Source of the DNA: an uncultured Prevotellaceae bacterium
GTDB lineage: Bacteria; Bacteroidota; Bacteroidia; Bacteroidales; Muribaculaceae
Length of the DNA: 64,000 bases
Direction: 5' to 3'
NCBI GenBank assembly: GCA_947165675.1
Contig: CAMVBJ010000014.1
Span: 1-64,000 of the forward strand
The translations under genes were made by a program, and so were the position numbers. The notes under the pieces are model-generated. The model made no database searches and was not told the origin of the DNA. It worked only from the letters and a program-made list of their open reading frames with translations. Below, one piece after another: positions 17,422 to 26,868 of the stretch. How positions within the stretch are numbered: the stretch's first letter is position 1; each line of letters starts with the position of its first letter.

Positions 17422-18123
17422 ATGTTAACGAGAATTCCACATGTACAGGGCAACGAGCTTAGGCTTGGCATTCCCCTGCAGATCGAAACCGTAACCTTAG
17501 AAAATGGCGAGCAAAAGGTTACCTATTCCAATTTTATACCAAACCCATCCTACCCAGTTACCGTAGTGCTCTCCAACGGTATCGCGTGCATTGAAATCGA
17601 AGCCGTGATGGAAGGCAATGTGGCGGTGGCTGTTGAGCCCGGCACAATTACGGAGGGAAAATACAGCTTGACAGTTCTTTGCCGCGATGATCAGGGCAGA
17701 CGGATGCGGCACAAGAGGCGTGCAGCGGTTGAAGTATATGACGTTACCTCTGATGCCGGTCTCCCTGAAGGTATCGAATTTAACTCTGAGGCCCACATCC
17801 TGGACGCTGCCATGTTCATTTTCGCCAAAGGCGACAAGGGCGACGGCATCGCCGGAATATCTGTTGTCGAAAGCGACGAGGATGATGGCTACAATGTCAT
17901 CACCATCACACTCACCACAGGCGAGGAGGTCACGTTCCACGTCAAGAACGGCTCGAAGGGCTACGGCATATCACCCGAGACGCAGCAGGCTATCCTTGAA
18001 GGCCTGGAGCGCATCAAGGGACTGCCTGTGCACAGGTTCCTGTCTGAGAGCGAATATGAGGCACTGGTCAATGCGGACCAGGTTGACCCCGACACGATTT
18101 ACCTGACCTACGAGGACGAGTGA
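17422..18123 (+). CDS. Fibre-associated protein with collagen-like and tail-tip motifs
   Basis: 233 residues. An N-terminal beta-sandwich-like region (about 1-110) precedes a short collagen-like stretch (AKGDKGDGIAGI). The tail ends in FLSESEYEALVNADQVDPDTIYLTYED, a motif repeatedly found at the ends of phage fibre and baseplate proteins. Fourteen bases downstream of the preceding fibre gene and one base before the next small gene. Probably a baseplate-to-fibre adaptor. Confidence 0.6.
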   Translation: MLTRIPHVQGNELRLGIPLQIETVTLENGEQKVTYSNFIPNPSYPVTVVLSNGIACIEIEAVMEGNVAVAVEPGTITEGKYSLTVLCRDDQGRRMRHKRRAAVEVYDVTSDAGLPEGIEFNSEAHILDAAMFIFAKGDKGDGIAGISVVESDEDDGYNVITITLTTGEEVTFHVKNGSKGYGISPETQQAILEGLERIKGLPVHRFLSESEYEALVNADQVDPDTIYLTYEDE

Positions 18124-18124
18124 C

Positions 18125-18286
18125 ATGGAGTACAAGCAAGGAAAAGAGACAACTGGCATCTTTTGGCACCGCACGGAAATCACGGCGAAGTACAAAGGGC
18201 TTCGCCTGGTGTGGCAGAAGCTGAAGAGCATGGGTGCCTGGTTCCACGACCGTGGCTGGTTCCATGACCGTGGCTGGATTAGTTAA
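18125..18286 (+). CDS. 53-residue protein with a duplicated hexapeptide
   Basis: ATG 18125 to TAA 18286. The C-terminus carries two copies of WFHDRG, from an 18-base tandem repeat at 18239-18256 and 18257-18274 with one mismatch. The basic middle (HRTEITAKYKGLRLVWQKLKS) suggests a structural linker. Position between fibre genes supports a virion or assembly role. Confidence 0.45.
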   Translation: MEYKQGKETTGIFWHRTEITAKYKGLRLVWQKLKSMGAWFHDRGWFHDRGWIS

Positions 18287-18308
18287 TCACATAAATCAAT
18301 ATACAAAC

Positions 18309-21300
18309 ATGGCAAAAGAGATAATCATCCAAGGCACTAACCTGCTGGAGTCCCTGGCCGATGCCTGGGGCGGCGTCAATAACACCGGAGCTGACATAAC
18401 CCCTTACTCTGAAAGGGGTGCAACCACTGTCGTTCCCGATGGCTACAAATGGGGCATGAACTTCGCCGAGGTGGAGCGCTTCATCAAGTCCCAGTTCGGC
18501 GACAAGGTCGGCCATTTCGTGATGGAGAACATCAACGGCGTCAACTACCTGCTCGGCTTCGACTCCATCGAGACGTACCAGGCATGGAGCGCTGACAACT
18601 CCGACCCCGACAACCAGCCTATCGTGACCGCCGAGATGGAGACACACGAACGCTACATCGCCCGTGTGGCATCATCGAGCGATCCCGCTGACGAGGTGGT
18701 GACCAACCAGTCCTCGTTCAACGTGGGCATACGTTTCACGGCGCTTCAGTATGAGGGTGGCGAATACGTCAACTCGGGCCTTTCGGGTATCCTCACCTTC
18801 CTCCGCTCGGTGGATGACGGCGTGACCTTCAATGAGGTGGGCAAGGTGAACATCGTCAGCCGTGACGAGAACTCGTCATCGTTCGACCAGATAGACATAG
18901 GCCCCTACCTGCGTGACGGCTACAAGAACATCATCGCGGTGGTGGCCTCCTTCAATGCCGGCGGCGCTACCTACACGTCCCGCCGTGTCCCTGTGGCGAC
19001 GGTGACCTACACATCCCTGTCGCTTGAGTGCATGAGCGACTGGTACAACGCCATCCAGTCCTCCGATATCGTTGACAACGGCCTGCGCCTGTCCTACAAG
19101 GGCTCGTATGCGGTGAACGCCGTGCTGCACATCACGGTAACTGGAAGCCGACAGGACATGGTGACCACCCACCTGCTGGAGGCTGGCACGAGCGGCACCC
19201 AGCAGCAGTTCGCGCTGTTCGACTCCCAGGGGCTCTACGGCCTCAAGACACACGGTGTGCGCAAAGTCACCGCATGGCTCTCTTGCGATGACGGCATGGG
19301 CGGCACGCTCGAAGGCAACAGGCTTGAGAACCGCTTCATGGTCATCGACGCCGACACGGCTGGCGCCAATGCTGACAAGCCCTACCTGATGATCCAGGAT
19401 GTCGTCAACTCGGTAGAGAACTTTGTCCAGACGAAGATCATGGGCTATGCGGTCTATAACCCCGCAGGCAATGAAGCCGTGCCCCTGTCGATTGCCGTCA
19501 CCGATGAGGCCGACGAATACCCTGCAGGCGAATACGAGACCTGGTTCAGCACCCAGCAGAACGCCGTGCCCGGCATGGACTATGACCTGGTGACCTCCAT
19601 TGACATCGAGGATGACGGCAGCACGCCGTTCTTCCGTGCCTACCTTCGCATCTTCAGCGGTGATGACAATATCCTGCAGCGAAGCCTTGGCGGCGCATAC
19701 TGGGCCATCACGGTTGACAACAGCAACTCGTTCAGCCCGAAGGCGGGCGCCTCGTTTATCCTCAACCCGAAGGCCCGCAACAACGATGAGCCGAACCCCG
19801 AGAGCATCATCAACGCTCGCTCTGGAGCTGAGGTGCAGAGCACGTGGACGGGATTCGGCGGCGGCGCTTTCGACAGATGGATCAAGGCTGAGGACGGGTT
19901 CCGTGTGCTGCGTGTGCTTGCAGGACAGCGCCTGAATATCCAATACAACCCCTTCGCCCAATTCGTCAGTGCTCCCAACTCGTCGATGACGCTGGAATTT
20001 GACTTGAAGGTGCGCAACGTGACCAATGAGGACACACCCATCATCGCCATCGGCGAGACCGTGGCAGGAGACAAGCGTGGACTTTTCATCAAACCCATCT
20101 CGGGCAACCTGTTCACAAAGAACGAACCCAATGACAGTGAGACGAACTTCCGCTGGCAGGAAGGCGTGCGCACCCACATCGTGGTCAATATCCACAACGC
20201 GGTGCAGACTGATGTGCGTGGCGACGGCCTCGTGACCGATGACTACTATGCCGAGCAGGGCAGCCCGTCAACGACAAGGATGTTCGCCCGAGTGTTCATC
20301 AATGGCGACATCGAGCGAGAGCTGCTGCTTGCCGGCACCGATGCCGACGAGTTCTGCACGGCGCTGATGTCCAACGGAGGCATCACCATCGGGCAGGACG
20401 GAGCGGACATCGACATCTACTCTATCCGTTGCTATGAGCGCCAGTACCTGGACGCCCAGGACATTGTGCGCAACTATGTCGCCTCGCTGCCCACAGCTGC
20501 CGAGAAGCTGAAAACCCGTGCCGAAAACGACATCATGCGCAACGGCCGTGTCGATGTGGAACGTGTCAAGGCTCTGGGCAAGCGTGTGCTTATCCTTCAC
20601 GGCAAGGAACCCTATAAAATGGACACGTCGGCCAGCGGCAACTGGTGGGAAATCTTCCAGTATGACGGTGACGGCAACCTCATCCCCGAACTGTCGGGAA
20701 CCATCTGCAAGGCTACCGGCATCAGCGAGGTGAAGCGCCAGGGATCGACGGCCAACACCTACTACTATTCCAACCTGCAGACCAAGGTGGATGATGCCAA
20801 CGGCACCATCGATGTCCCTGTCTCGGACATCCACGAGAGCATGACTGTCGGTGAGCCTTACGAGAAGAACGGCGTGATGGTGGTTGACATCTACGGCGGC
20901 AACCTCGGCAAGTCCGACCCCTGGGCTCAGGAGCCTAAGCAGTACCCGTACAATGACGGCGTGGTCACCGTGCCTGACGGATGGGTGGACGGCAACGGCA
21001 AGTACCGTGGCAAGGGATTCATGATCACCGAGGGCACACCGCTGGCGCTGAAGCTCGTGCTCAAAATCAACTATGCGTCATCGATGCAGAGCCATGTGGT
21101 TGGCGGCACACGCCTGTTCAATGACCTGCACCGTGCCATCGTGGGCGACAACGAGATGCAGCAGGTGGTGTCAACCGCACGCGTATCTAAGTACACCGAG
21201 CCGGTGTTCTTCTTTACCCAGCTCGACGAGAACAGCGACGTGGTGTTCCGTGGCATGGGCAACTTCGGTGCGGGAAAGATGGACAAGCCTACATGGGGAT

Positions 21301-24300
21301 ATGTCAAGAGCAAACACCCGATGTTTGCCATGGTGGAGGGTGCCGACAACGACCTTGCCTTGACTGACTTCCGTGTGCCGTTCATCACCGACCCCGAATG
21401 TGACGAGTGCGCCGTGTATGACCCTGAAGAGGAGGGCTGGATCTACAACGGCCTGCAGTGCCTCGACTTTGATGGAGGCAAGACAGACGATGACGGCTAC
21501 CCTGTGCAGGCGCTCATTGACCGCATTGCCGAGACATGGAACTGGGTATATCTGCACTCACCGAACATCAAGGTGTACAACGGCTCGTTCGAGTCGTTCA
21601 TGCAGTCCGACAAGGCCGCTGACCATACGAGCAAATACTGGTGCACCAGGGGCGCTGAGGCGTTCCGTCTCAAACGTTTCAACGAAACGGGCGACGGCAC
21701 CTGGGTGGATGCCGGTCTGTGGAATAACGGTTCTTACGGGGTCATCGACCTCCGTACCGACCCTGTCACCAAGCCCGCATACGACATCTATTCCGACCCG
21801 TCGGCGCAGATGTCACTGTCGGAACTGAACGAGCTGTTCAAGGCCAAAATCGTGGCTGATGCTAAGAAATACATCGGGCGCTACTTCAAGGTGGACTCGC
21901 TGAAGTTCCACTATGCCTTCGTGAACCACTTCATGGCGGGCACGGACAACTGTAGCAAAAACACCTACTTCGTGCTCATGCCGGTGGCCACTCCCGTGAC
22001 CATTGACGGCGTGACTGAGAACTGCTACCTGTGGGAACTGCACCAGGACGACGTGGACACCATCCTGATCACCGACAACAACGGACGCTCTACCAAGCCT
22101 TACTACATCGACCGTATGCACCCCTATTCGGATGACAATCCTGGAGAGAGCTGCTACATGGGTGGTCACAACCAGCTGTTCAACCTGTGCGAGGAGATGT
22201 GGGAAGGCGACGGCGACAACTCGAAGATCGCCGAGATGCTGCGCCGCATCTTCACCGCCATGGTGGGCCTTGTCAGCGATGCCGACGTCATCGACGGCTA
22301 CAGCAAGACGGTGTTGGGCTGCATGGAGAAGTACATGCTGTACAGCCAGCATTACTTCCCGCAGATGGCTTACAACGAGCAGGCCCGAATCCGCTACGAG
22401 TTCCCCGCCACGCTGGGTTACATTTCGTCGGGCAAAGGCGAGCGCCATATCCCGCCCATCACCCAGTCGATGGGCTCGCAGCTGCAGGCTGAGACGCAGT
22501 TCATCAAGCGCCGGCTCGTCTACATGGCCAGCTATGCCGCATGGGGTGAGTTCAGTGGTGACAACAACTACCGGAGCGGCGTCGCCGAGACGTCTGCCAC
22601 GTTCGGTTTCGAGCCTACGGCCCTGCCTAACGGCCAGACGATGGATTACGGGTTTGACTTAACTCCTCACATGTACATCTACCCGAGCGGTGCGCTTGGT
22701 CAGACAGCCGTCTGCCCGCGTCACCGTGTGGCTCCCGGCGAGACCTGGCGCCTGCGTATCGGTCGCCCTGGCACTGGCGATACTGGCGTGTCGCTGTTCG
22801 CCATCAACTTCTACCGCAAGATAGGCAACGTGGGTGACATGTCCGTCAATCCTAACAACAGTGCCACGGCCAATGGTAACCGCCTCACTGAATTTGTCGC
22901 CGAGCCTACCACACAATACGAGGTTGACGGCAGGACGGTGGGCGCCTACAGGCCCAACCGCATCAACGTCACGGCGCTGCTGCTCCGCACCGTCAGCCTG
23001 CACGGCAGCGGTATCGGCGGACAGCTCGACCTGCGCTCACAGGCGAGACTGGAAGAGATCGACCTTGGTGGCACTTACATCATCAATGTGCAGCTGCCCC
23101 AGACCAAGCGCCTGACCGACCTGGTGCTGCCTAACTCGCTGGCGACACTCGCCATCGATGGGCAGCCGAACCTTGAAAACGTCTCATTTGACAGTCCGAG
23201 CGGTTATAGTCTCGAGACCATCCGCATCCTCGGGAACACCAACCTTGCGGACTTCACACGCTCGCTGGTGCTCACTGTGCTCGATGAGGGCGGGTTGAAT
23301 ACGCTTACCCTCGACAATGTGGACTGGACGGGCGAGAATGCGATACCTGCCGCTTCTTTCTCACAGCTGCTTGAAGTGCCCAACGTGAACATCGAGGGCA
23401 CCATAGAGGTGACTGGAGAGGTGACGGCGGCCATGGCGTTGCGCCTTGTCAGCAAGTTCCCGTGGCTGTACGATGAGGACTCCCCGCTGACGGTGACCTA
23501 TTCGGAGGTGCCGTTGTCAAGCGCCGCCATCAAATGCTCGGATTACGGCGTCAACGGTGATTACCTGGGCGAAGAAGGTGACTACCAGCTCGGCATTGTG
23601 CCGACGCCCTCATCGGCCAACAACATCCACAAAGTCGTGTGGTCGCTGTCGATGGGTTCCTCGGCAGGTGCGGCAAGCATCAACCAGGACGGCGTGCTGC
23701 ATGTGGAATCCCTGAACACGACGAACCAGAACAAGATCACCGTCACTGCCACCATCACCACCTCGACGGGAACTGTGACGGCCACGAGGTCGATTGCGCT
23801 GTACGCCCATGAGGCCGCCATCGGTGACCTGGTGTTCTCGGATGGCTCATACAGCAACACCATCCTTGCGGGCAAGTCGCCTGTGGCTGCGTGCTTCTAC
23901 ATCGATCCGGACAATCCGAACAACAGGCTTGCCGTGGCGCTGCAGGACTTGTCGCAAGGGCCGTGGGGACTGTACAACAACAATCAGATGACAGACAGCA
24001 ACAACGGTATTCCCAACGTGAAGCTGGACATCGAGGCAAGCGACACCTCAGACGCCGCGAAATACCGTTGCTACAATGTCGCAGCACTGCCGAACTACCC
24101 GCAGCCAGGTATACAAGGTACTATTACCGCCTCGAACTACACTGATGCGAACGAGCCAGACGGCTTCAAGAAGTTCACGCCGCTCAATCAGGCTCTCGCG
24201 GACATCGGCTTCATCACGCTCGAGAACCAGGTGGGCAGGTATGCCGCAGGCGAAACCATCTCTGCGGGCCAGTTCAACACGCAGGTGATTCTGCTGCATC

Positions 24301-24806
24301 GCAATATGGTGCTTGAGGGCGTGACCATCCAAGGGTTCAACCGCTACTCGTACTACCCGTTCAATGTGGTCAGCGGAACGCCTGAGATGACACAGCTGCA
24401 GACCGCCATCAATGCCATCGTGGCTGCCAAGGGTAACCTCTACAGGCAGTTCTTCTGGCCTGCTGCCAGCCAGTGCGATGCCTACGAACCGACGGTGCGC
24501 ACCGACCTCGGCGAAGTGCTGGACGACAAGTTCAAGGCGCACAACTGGGCGCTGCCGAGCGCGGGCGAACTCGGACGCATCTACTATTGGGACAAGATTG
24601 ACCAGACAGGAAAGTTCAACCTTGCTAAATCGGTTGACGGCCGATTTGCGACAATGATTGCCCAATACTACTGGTCGAGCACGGAGCACGGCGGTCCCAA
24701 TGACATTCATTCGTCCTGGGCTGTCCGGGGTTCGGATGGTTGGGTCAACCTCAACTACGGTAAGTTCTACACCGGTAATCAGGTGCGTGCGGTGGTCGCG
24801 TTTTAA
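18309..24806 (+). CDS. Giant receptor-binding protein diversified by the retroelement
   Basis: 2165 residues from ATG 18309. From N to C: a beta-rich region; a concanavalin/LamG-like domain (about 545-750); a long middle part; a leucine-rich-like stretch (about 1580-1660, LEEIDLGGTYI, LTDLVLPNSLATLAI); an Ig/BIG-like domain (about 1740-1840); and a C-type-lectin-like end (DUF1566/FGE type). The last 33 residues contain the variable repeat (24706-24799), within WAVRGSDGWVNLNYGKFYTG. It should sit at the tail tip and bind the host surface. The frame upstream to 18234 overlaps another gene and is rejected. Confidence 0.85.
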   Translation: MAKEIIIQGTNLLESLADAWGGVNNTGADITPYSERGATTVVPDGYKWGMNFAEVERFIKSQFGDKVGHFVMENINGVNYLLGFDSIETYQAWSADNSDPDNQPIVTAEMETHERYIARVASSSDPADEVVTNQSSFNVGIRFTALQYEGGEYVNSGLSGILTFLRSVDDGVTFNEVGKVNIVSRDENSSSFDQIDIGPYLRDGYKNIIAVVASFNAGGATYTSRRVPVATVTYTSLSLECMSDWYNAIQSSDIVDNGLRLSYKGSYAVNAVLHITVTGSRQDMVTTHLLEAGTSGTQQQFALFDSQGLYGLKTHGVRKVTAWLSCDDGMGGTLEGNRLENRFMVIDADTAGANADKPYLMIQDVVNSVENFVQTKIMGYAVYNPAGNEAVPLSIAVTDEADEYPAGEYETWFSTQQNAVPGMDYDLVTSIDIEDDGSTPFFRAYLRIFSGDDNILQRSLGGAYWAITVDNSNSFSPKAGASFILNPKARNNDEPNPESIINARSGAEVQSTWTGFGGGAFDRWIKAEDGFRVLRVLAGQRLNIQYNPFAQFVSAPNSSMTLEFDLKVRNVTNEDTPIIAIGETVAGDKRGLFIKPISGNLFTKNEPNDSETNFRWQEGVRTHIVVNIHNAVQTDVRGDGLVTDDYYAEQGSPSTTRMFARVFINGDIERELLLAGTDADEFCTALMSNGGITIGQDGADIDIYSIRCYERQYLDAQDIVRNYVASLPTAAEKLKTRAENDIMRNGRVDVERVKALGKRVLILHGKEPYKMDTSASGNWWEIFQYDGDGNLIPELSGTICKATGISEVKRQGSTANTYYYSNLQTKVDDANGTIDVPVSDIHESMTVGEPYEKNGVMVVDIYGGNLGKSDPWAQEPKQYPYNDGVVTVPDGWVDGNGKYRGKGFMITEGTPLALKLVLKINYASSMQSHVVGGTRLFNDLHRAIVGDNEMQQVVSTARVSKYTEPVFFFTQLDENSDVVFRGMGNFGAGKMDKPTWGYVKSKHPMFAMVEGADNDLALTDFRVPFITDPECDECAVYDPEEEGWIYNGLQCLDFDGGKTDDDGYPVQALIDRIAETWNWVYLHSPNIKVYNGSFESFMQSDKAADHTSKYWCTRGAEAFRLKRFNETGDGTWVDAGLWNNGSYGVIDLRTDPVTKPAYDIYSDPSAQMSLSELNELFKAKIVADAKKYIGRYFKVDSLKFHYAFVNHFMAGTDNCSKNTYFVLMPVATPVTIDGVTENCYLWELHQDDVDTILITDNNGRSTKPYYIDRMHPYSDDNPGESCYMGGHNQLFNLCEEMWEGDGDNSKIAEMLRRIFTAMVGLVSDADVIDGYSKTVLGCMEKYMLYSQHYFPQMAYNEQARIRYEFPATLGYISSGKGERHIPPITQSMGSQLQAETQFIKRRLVYMASYAAWGEFSGDNNYRSGVAETSATFGFEPTALPNGQTMDYGFDLTPHMYIYPSGALGQTAVCPRHRVAPGETWRLRIGRPGTGDTGVSLFAINFYRKIGNVGDMSVNPNNSATANGNRLTEFVAEPTTQYEVDGRTVGAYRPNRINVTALLLRTVSLHGSGIGGQLDLRSQARLEEIDLGGTYIINVQLPQTKRLTDLVLPNSLATLAIDGQPNLENVSFDSPSGYSLETIRILGNTNLADFTRSLVLTVLDEGGLNTLTLDNVDWTGENAIPAASFSQLLEVPNVNIEGTIEVTGEVTAAMALRLVSKFPWLYDEDSPLTVTYSEVPLSSAAIKCSDYGVNGDYLGEEGDYQLGIVPTPSSANNIHKVVWSLSMGSSAGAASINQDGVLHVESLNTTNQNKITVTATITTSTGTVTATRSIALYAHEAAIGDLVFSDGSYSNTILAGKSPVAACFYIDPDNPNNRLAVALQDLSQGPWGLYNNNQMTDSNNGIPNVKLDIEASDTSDAAKYRCYNVAALPNYPQPGIQGTITASNYTDANEPDGFKKFTPLNQALADIGFITLENQVGRYAAGETISAGQFNTQVILLHRNMVLEGVTIQGFNRYSYYPFNVVSGTPEMTQLQTAINAIVAAKGNLYRQFFWPAASQCDAYEPTVRTDLGEVLDDKFKAHNWALPSAGELGRIYYWDKIDQTGKFNLAKSVDGRFATMIAQYYWSSTEHGGPNDIHSSWAVRGSDGWVNLNYGKFYTGNQVRAVVAF
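24706..24799 (+). repeat. DGR variable repeat (VR)
   Basis: 94 bases at the end of the giant fibre gene, aligned with the 91-base template at 25445-25535. All six substitutions fall on template adenines: 25467 A to G, 25489 A to C, 25490 A to T, 25495 and 25496 A to G, 25504 A to T. No other base differs. VR has one extra codon (TAC, 24756-24758). The shared end GCGTGCGGTGGTCGC acts as the GC-rich end that marks the target. Confidence 0.92.
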
Positions 24807-24812
24807 GATTAA

Positions 24813-24838
24813 GGCTGGGGACTTTGACGTCCCCAGCC
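24813..24838 (+). promoter_or_regulatory. Hairpin just downstream of VR
   Basis: GGCTGGGGAC (24813-24822) pairs perfectly with GTCCCCAGCC (24829-24838) around a 6-base loop, 13 bases past VR. No T-run follows, so a terminator is unlikely. In the Bordetella phage DGR a hairpin at the same place increases retrohoming; the same role is inferred. Confidence 0.7.
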
Positions 24839-24876
24839 ATCACCGCGCAGCGGTTCGATTTTTTTGGGATTTTTAC

Positions 24877-24884
24877 TACCTTTG
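24877..24884 (+). promoter_or_regulatory. Promoter -7 element for the Avd-TR-RT unit
   Basis: TACCTTTG ends 4 bases before ATG 24889. With Bacteroidota spacing the transcript would start at or within the start codon, giving a leaderless mRNA and expression separate from the fibre gene. Confidence 0.6.
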
Positions 24885-24888
24885 CGGC

Positions 24889-25329
24889 ATGAAACCGAAT
24901 CAGGCATCTATCTATCGGGATATCGAGCGGCTGCTGGAATGGTCTATTCCGGTGGTCGAACGGTTGCCTCGTTCCCTGCCGTACAAGGAGCTTGGCGGGC
25001 TGCTGATCCGCGACCTCAAGGAGGCGCTGGATTTTGTCGTGCTCGCATTCCAGGCTGATGGCACGCTGGAACGTGTGGAGTGCATCAACGCCGTGATCAT
25101 GCGAATGACATCGGTGAAAACGTCGTACCGGGTCATGAACCGCGTGCGCCGTGATGCCATCTCACACGGACAGTACGCCCAGGCGCTTGACATGTTGAAC
25201 GTCATCGCTGACCAGGCTGGAAAATGGCTGAAGAAGAACAGGTCGGTACTCGCTGAAAAGAGAAAACTGGAGTCGCACGGTGACCCTGTGCAGCTGTCTC
25301 TGTTCAGCGATGAAGACCTGAAGCGGTGA
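24889..25329 (+). CDS. avd: DGR accessory variability determinant (Avd-like)
   Basis: 146 residues, all helical and basic (LIRDLKEALDFVVLAFQ, VKTSYRVMNRVRRDAISHGQYAQALDMLNVIADQAGKWLKKNR). This is the four-helix-bundle Avd family, which forms a barrel-shaped pentamer that binds the reverse transcriptase and the template RNA. Its position between VR and TR is the standard order. ATG 24889 is chosen because the family similarity starts there and a promoter lies directly upstream. Confidence 0.85.
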   Translation: MKPNQASIYRDIERLLEWSIPVVERLPRSLPYKELGGLLIRDLKEALDFVVLAFQADGTLERVECINAVIMRMTSVKTSYRVMNRVRRDAISHGQYAQALDMLNVIADQAGKWLKKNRSVLAEKRKLESHGDPVQLSLFSDEDLKR

Positions 25330-25356
25330 ACGACAATCATAGCGATTACGGTTACT

Positions 25357-26868
25357 ATGGTTCATCCCCTCATATCAAACGGGCGTGGCACTGTAACGCA
25401 AGTTATAGTTAGTAAGCGAGTAGTCCACGCATCATTGCACGATGTTCATTCGTCCTGGGCTGTCCGAGGTTCGGATGGTTGGGTCAACAACAACAATAAG
25501 TTCAACACCGGTAATCAGGTGCGTGCGGTGGTCGCTCTTGACATCGAGGAGAAAGAGGGATGGATAGATGCCTATTTTGATTGCATTAGGAATAAGCTCA
25601 GGGCGAAACAATGCAACGAGTACCGCATAGACTATGAAGAAGACCTTTGGAAACTGGTATGGGAGGTCCACAGCCGGACTTATCGGCCGAGCGAGGCGTT
25701 CTGCTTTATCGTCACCCGCCCGAAAAGACGTGAGATTTTCGCTGCAGCCTTCCGTGACCGTATCGTCCAGCATTGGATCATGCTCCGTCTTGAGCCGCTA
25801 ATTGAGCGCAGGTTCAGATTGCAGGGGGATGTCTCGTTCAACAGCCGTAAAGGGTATGGATGCCTTCGCGCCATTCAGGTGGCACGAATGCACATCGAGC
25901 GCATAAGCGAACGGTACACGAAAGAGGCATGGGTGGCGAAGGTCGATATCAGCGGATTCTTCATGAGCATCGATAAGGATGTCATGCTCGAGAGGCTTTT
26001 ACCGTTCATCAGGTCGGAATACCAGGGCAAAGACATCGATACGCTGTTGTGGCTTACCGAGGTGACGATACGCCACCTGCCGCAAGAACAGTGCGAAAGG
26101 CGCTCTCCGTTGTCCATGTGGAAAGGTCTGCCTGCCAGCAAGAGCCTGTTCGACATGCCGCCCAACAAGGGCCTGCCTATCGGCAACATCACCTCGCAGC
26201 AGCTGTCCAACTTCTACATGTCCTTCTTCGATGACTTTATGCGTGAGCAATGTGAGTTCAGTAATGCCGCTTTTGTCCGCTTCGTGGATGACGTGCTGAT
26301 TGTTGCCAGAGATAAGCGCTTCATCCTTGAACTGAGGGTAAAGGCCCAGCAGTGGTTGAAGAAGCACCTGAAGCTGAGGCTCCATCCTGACAAGTTCTAC
26401 CTCCAGGAAGCCCGCAAGGGCGTGGCGTTTGTCGGCAGCGTGATCAAGCCTGGCCGGACATATACGTCGAACCGTACCATGGGCAACATGGCCCTGTGCG
26501 TCCGGAATACGGACAGGCTGTGCAGGCGCATCGTAGAAGAAGGCGCAACGCTTGAATCGCTGAGGGAACTGAGGCACCTGGTGCAAAGCCTCAACTCCTA
26601 TATGGGCTATTGTGTCCACAACTACACCTACAACCGCCGTAAGGAAATCTTCAGCGGTGCCCGCTACTTCTGGAAATGCTGCAATATCCAGCAGCGTTTA
26701 TCGGTTGTCAAGGTGAAGAAAAAGTACAATTATGAATTATTCCTAATCAAAACAGACCAATTACAACATGAAGCAGAAATCAGCAACCTTGCCCCCCTTG
26801 GTAAGCGTGAGAAGAGACGCGGGGCAAAACATCTTCACCGTGGCGTTCAACGTAAACGAAACGGCTGA
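25357..26868 (+). CDS. DGR reverse transcriptase
   Basis: 503 residues in the longest frame. RT motifs in order: DVSFNSRKGYG near 160, KVDISGFFMSID near 193 (motif A), LPIGNITSQ near 278 (motif 4, with the DGR-type SQ ending), FVRFVDDVLIVAR near 307 (catalytic DD), and a thumb. It makes adenine-mutagenised cDNA from TR. There is no ATG between 25357 and the RT domain, so either TR (25445-25535) is translated as residues 30-60 or a GTG at 25519 or 25528 is used. The 3' end overlaps the next gene by 101 bases. Confidence 0.92.
   Translation: MVHPLISNGRGTVTQVIVSKRVVHASLHDVHSSWAVRGSDGWVNNNNKFNTGNQVRAVVALDIEEKEGWIDAYFDCIRNKLRAKQCNEYRIDYEEDLWKLVWEVHSRTYRPSEAFCFIVTRPKRREIFAAAFRDRIVQHWIMLRLEPLIERRFRLQGDVSFNSRKGYGCLRAIQVARMHIERISERYTKEAWVAKVDISGFFMSIDKDVMLERLLPFIRSEYQGKDIDTLLWLTEVTIRHLPQEQCERRSPLSMWKGLPASKSLFDMPPNKGLPIGNITSQQLSNFYMSFFDDFMREQCEFSNAAFVRFVDDVLIVARDKRFILELRVKAQQWLKKHLKLRLHPDKFYLQEARKGVAFVGSVIKPGRTYTSNRTMGNMALCVRNTDRLCRRIVEEGATLESLRELRHLVQSLNSYMGYCVHNYTYNRRKEIFSGARYFWKCCNIQQRLSVVKVKKKYNYELFLIKTDQLQHEAEISNLAPLGKREKRRGAKHLHRGVQRKRNG
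25445..25535 (+). repeat. DGR template repeat (TR)
   Basis: 91 bases with 19 adenines, many in AAC/AAT codons (25486-25497), the usual design that lets adenine mutagenesis sample many amino acids without making stops. It is in frame with the reverse transcriptase. Relative to VR it lacks one codon inside an AAC run, consistent with loss of one repeat unit. Confidence 0.92.

Noticed and set aside
18876-20195. 439-codon open frame on the minus strand
   Set aside because: It lies inside the giant fibre gene, follows its codon pattern in antisense and shows no domain; a shadow frame.
24813-24838. Terminator of the fibre gene
   Set aside because: Strong stem but no T-run; position relative to VR favours a retrohoming hairpin.
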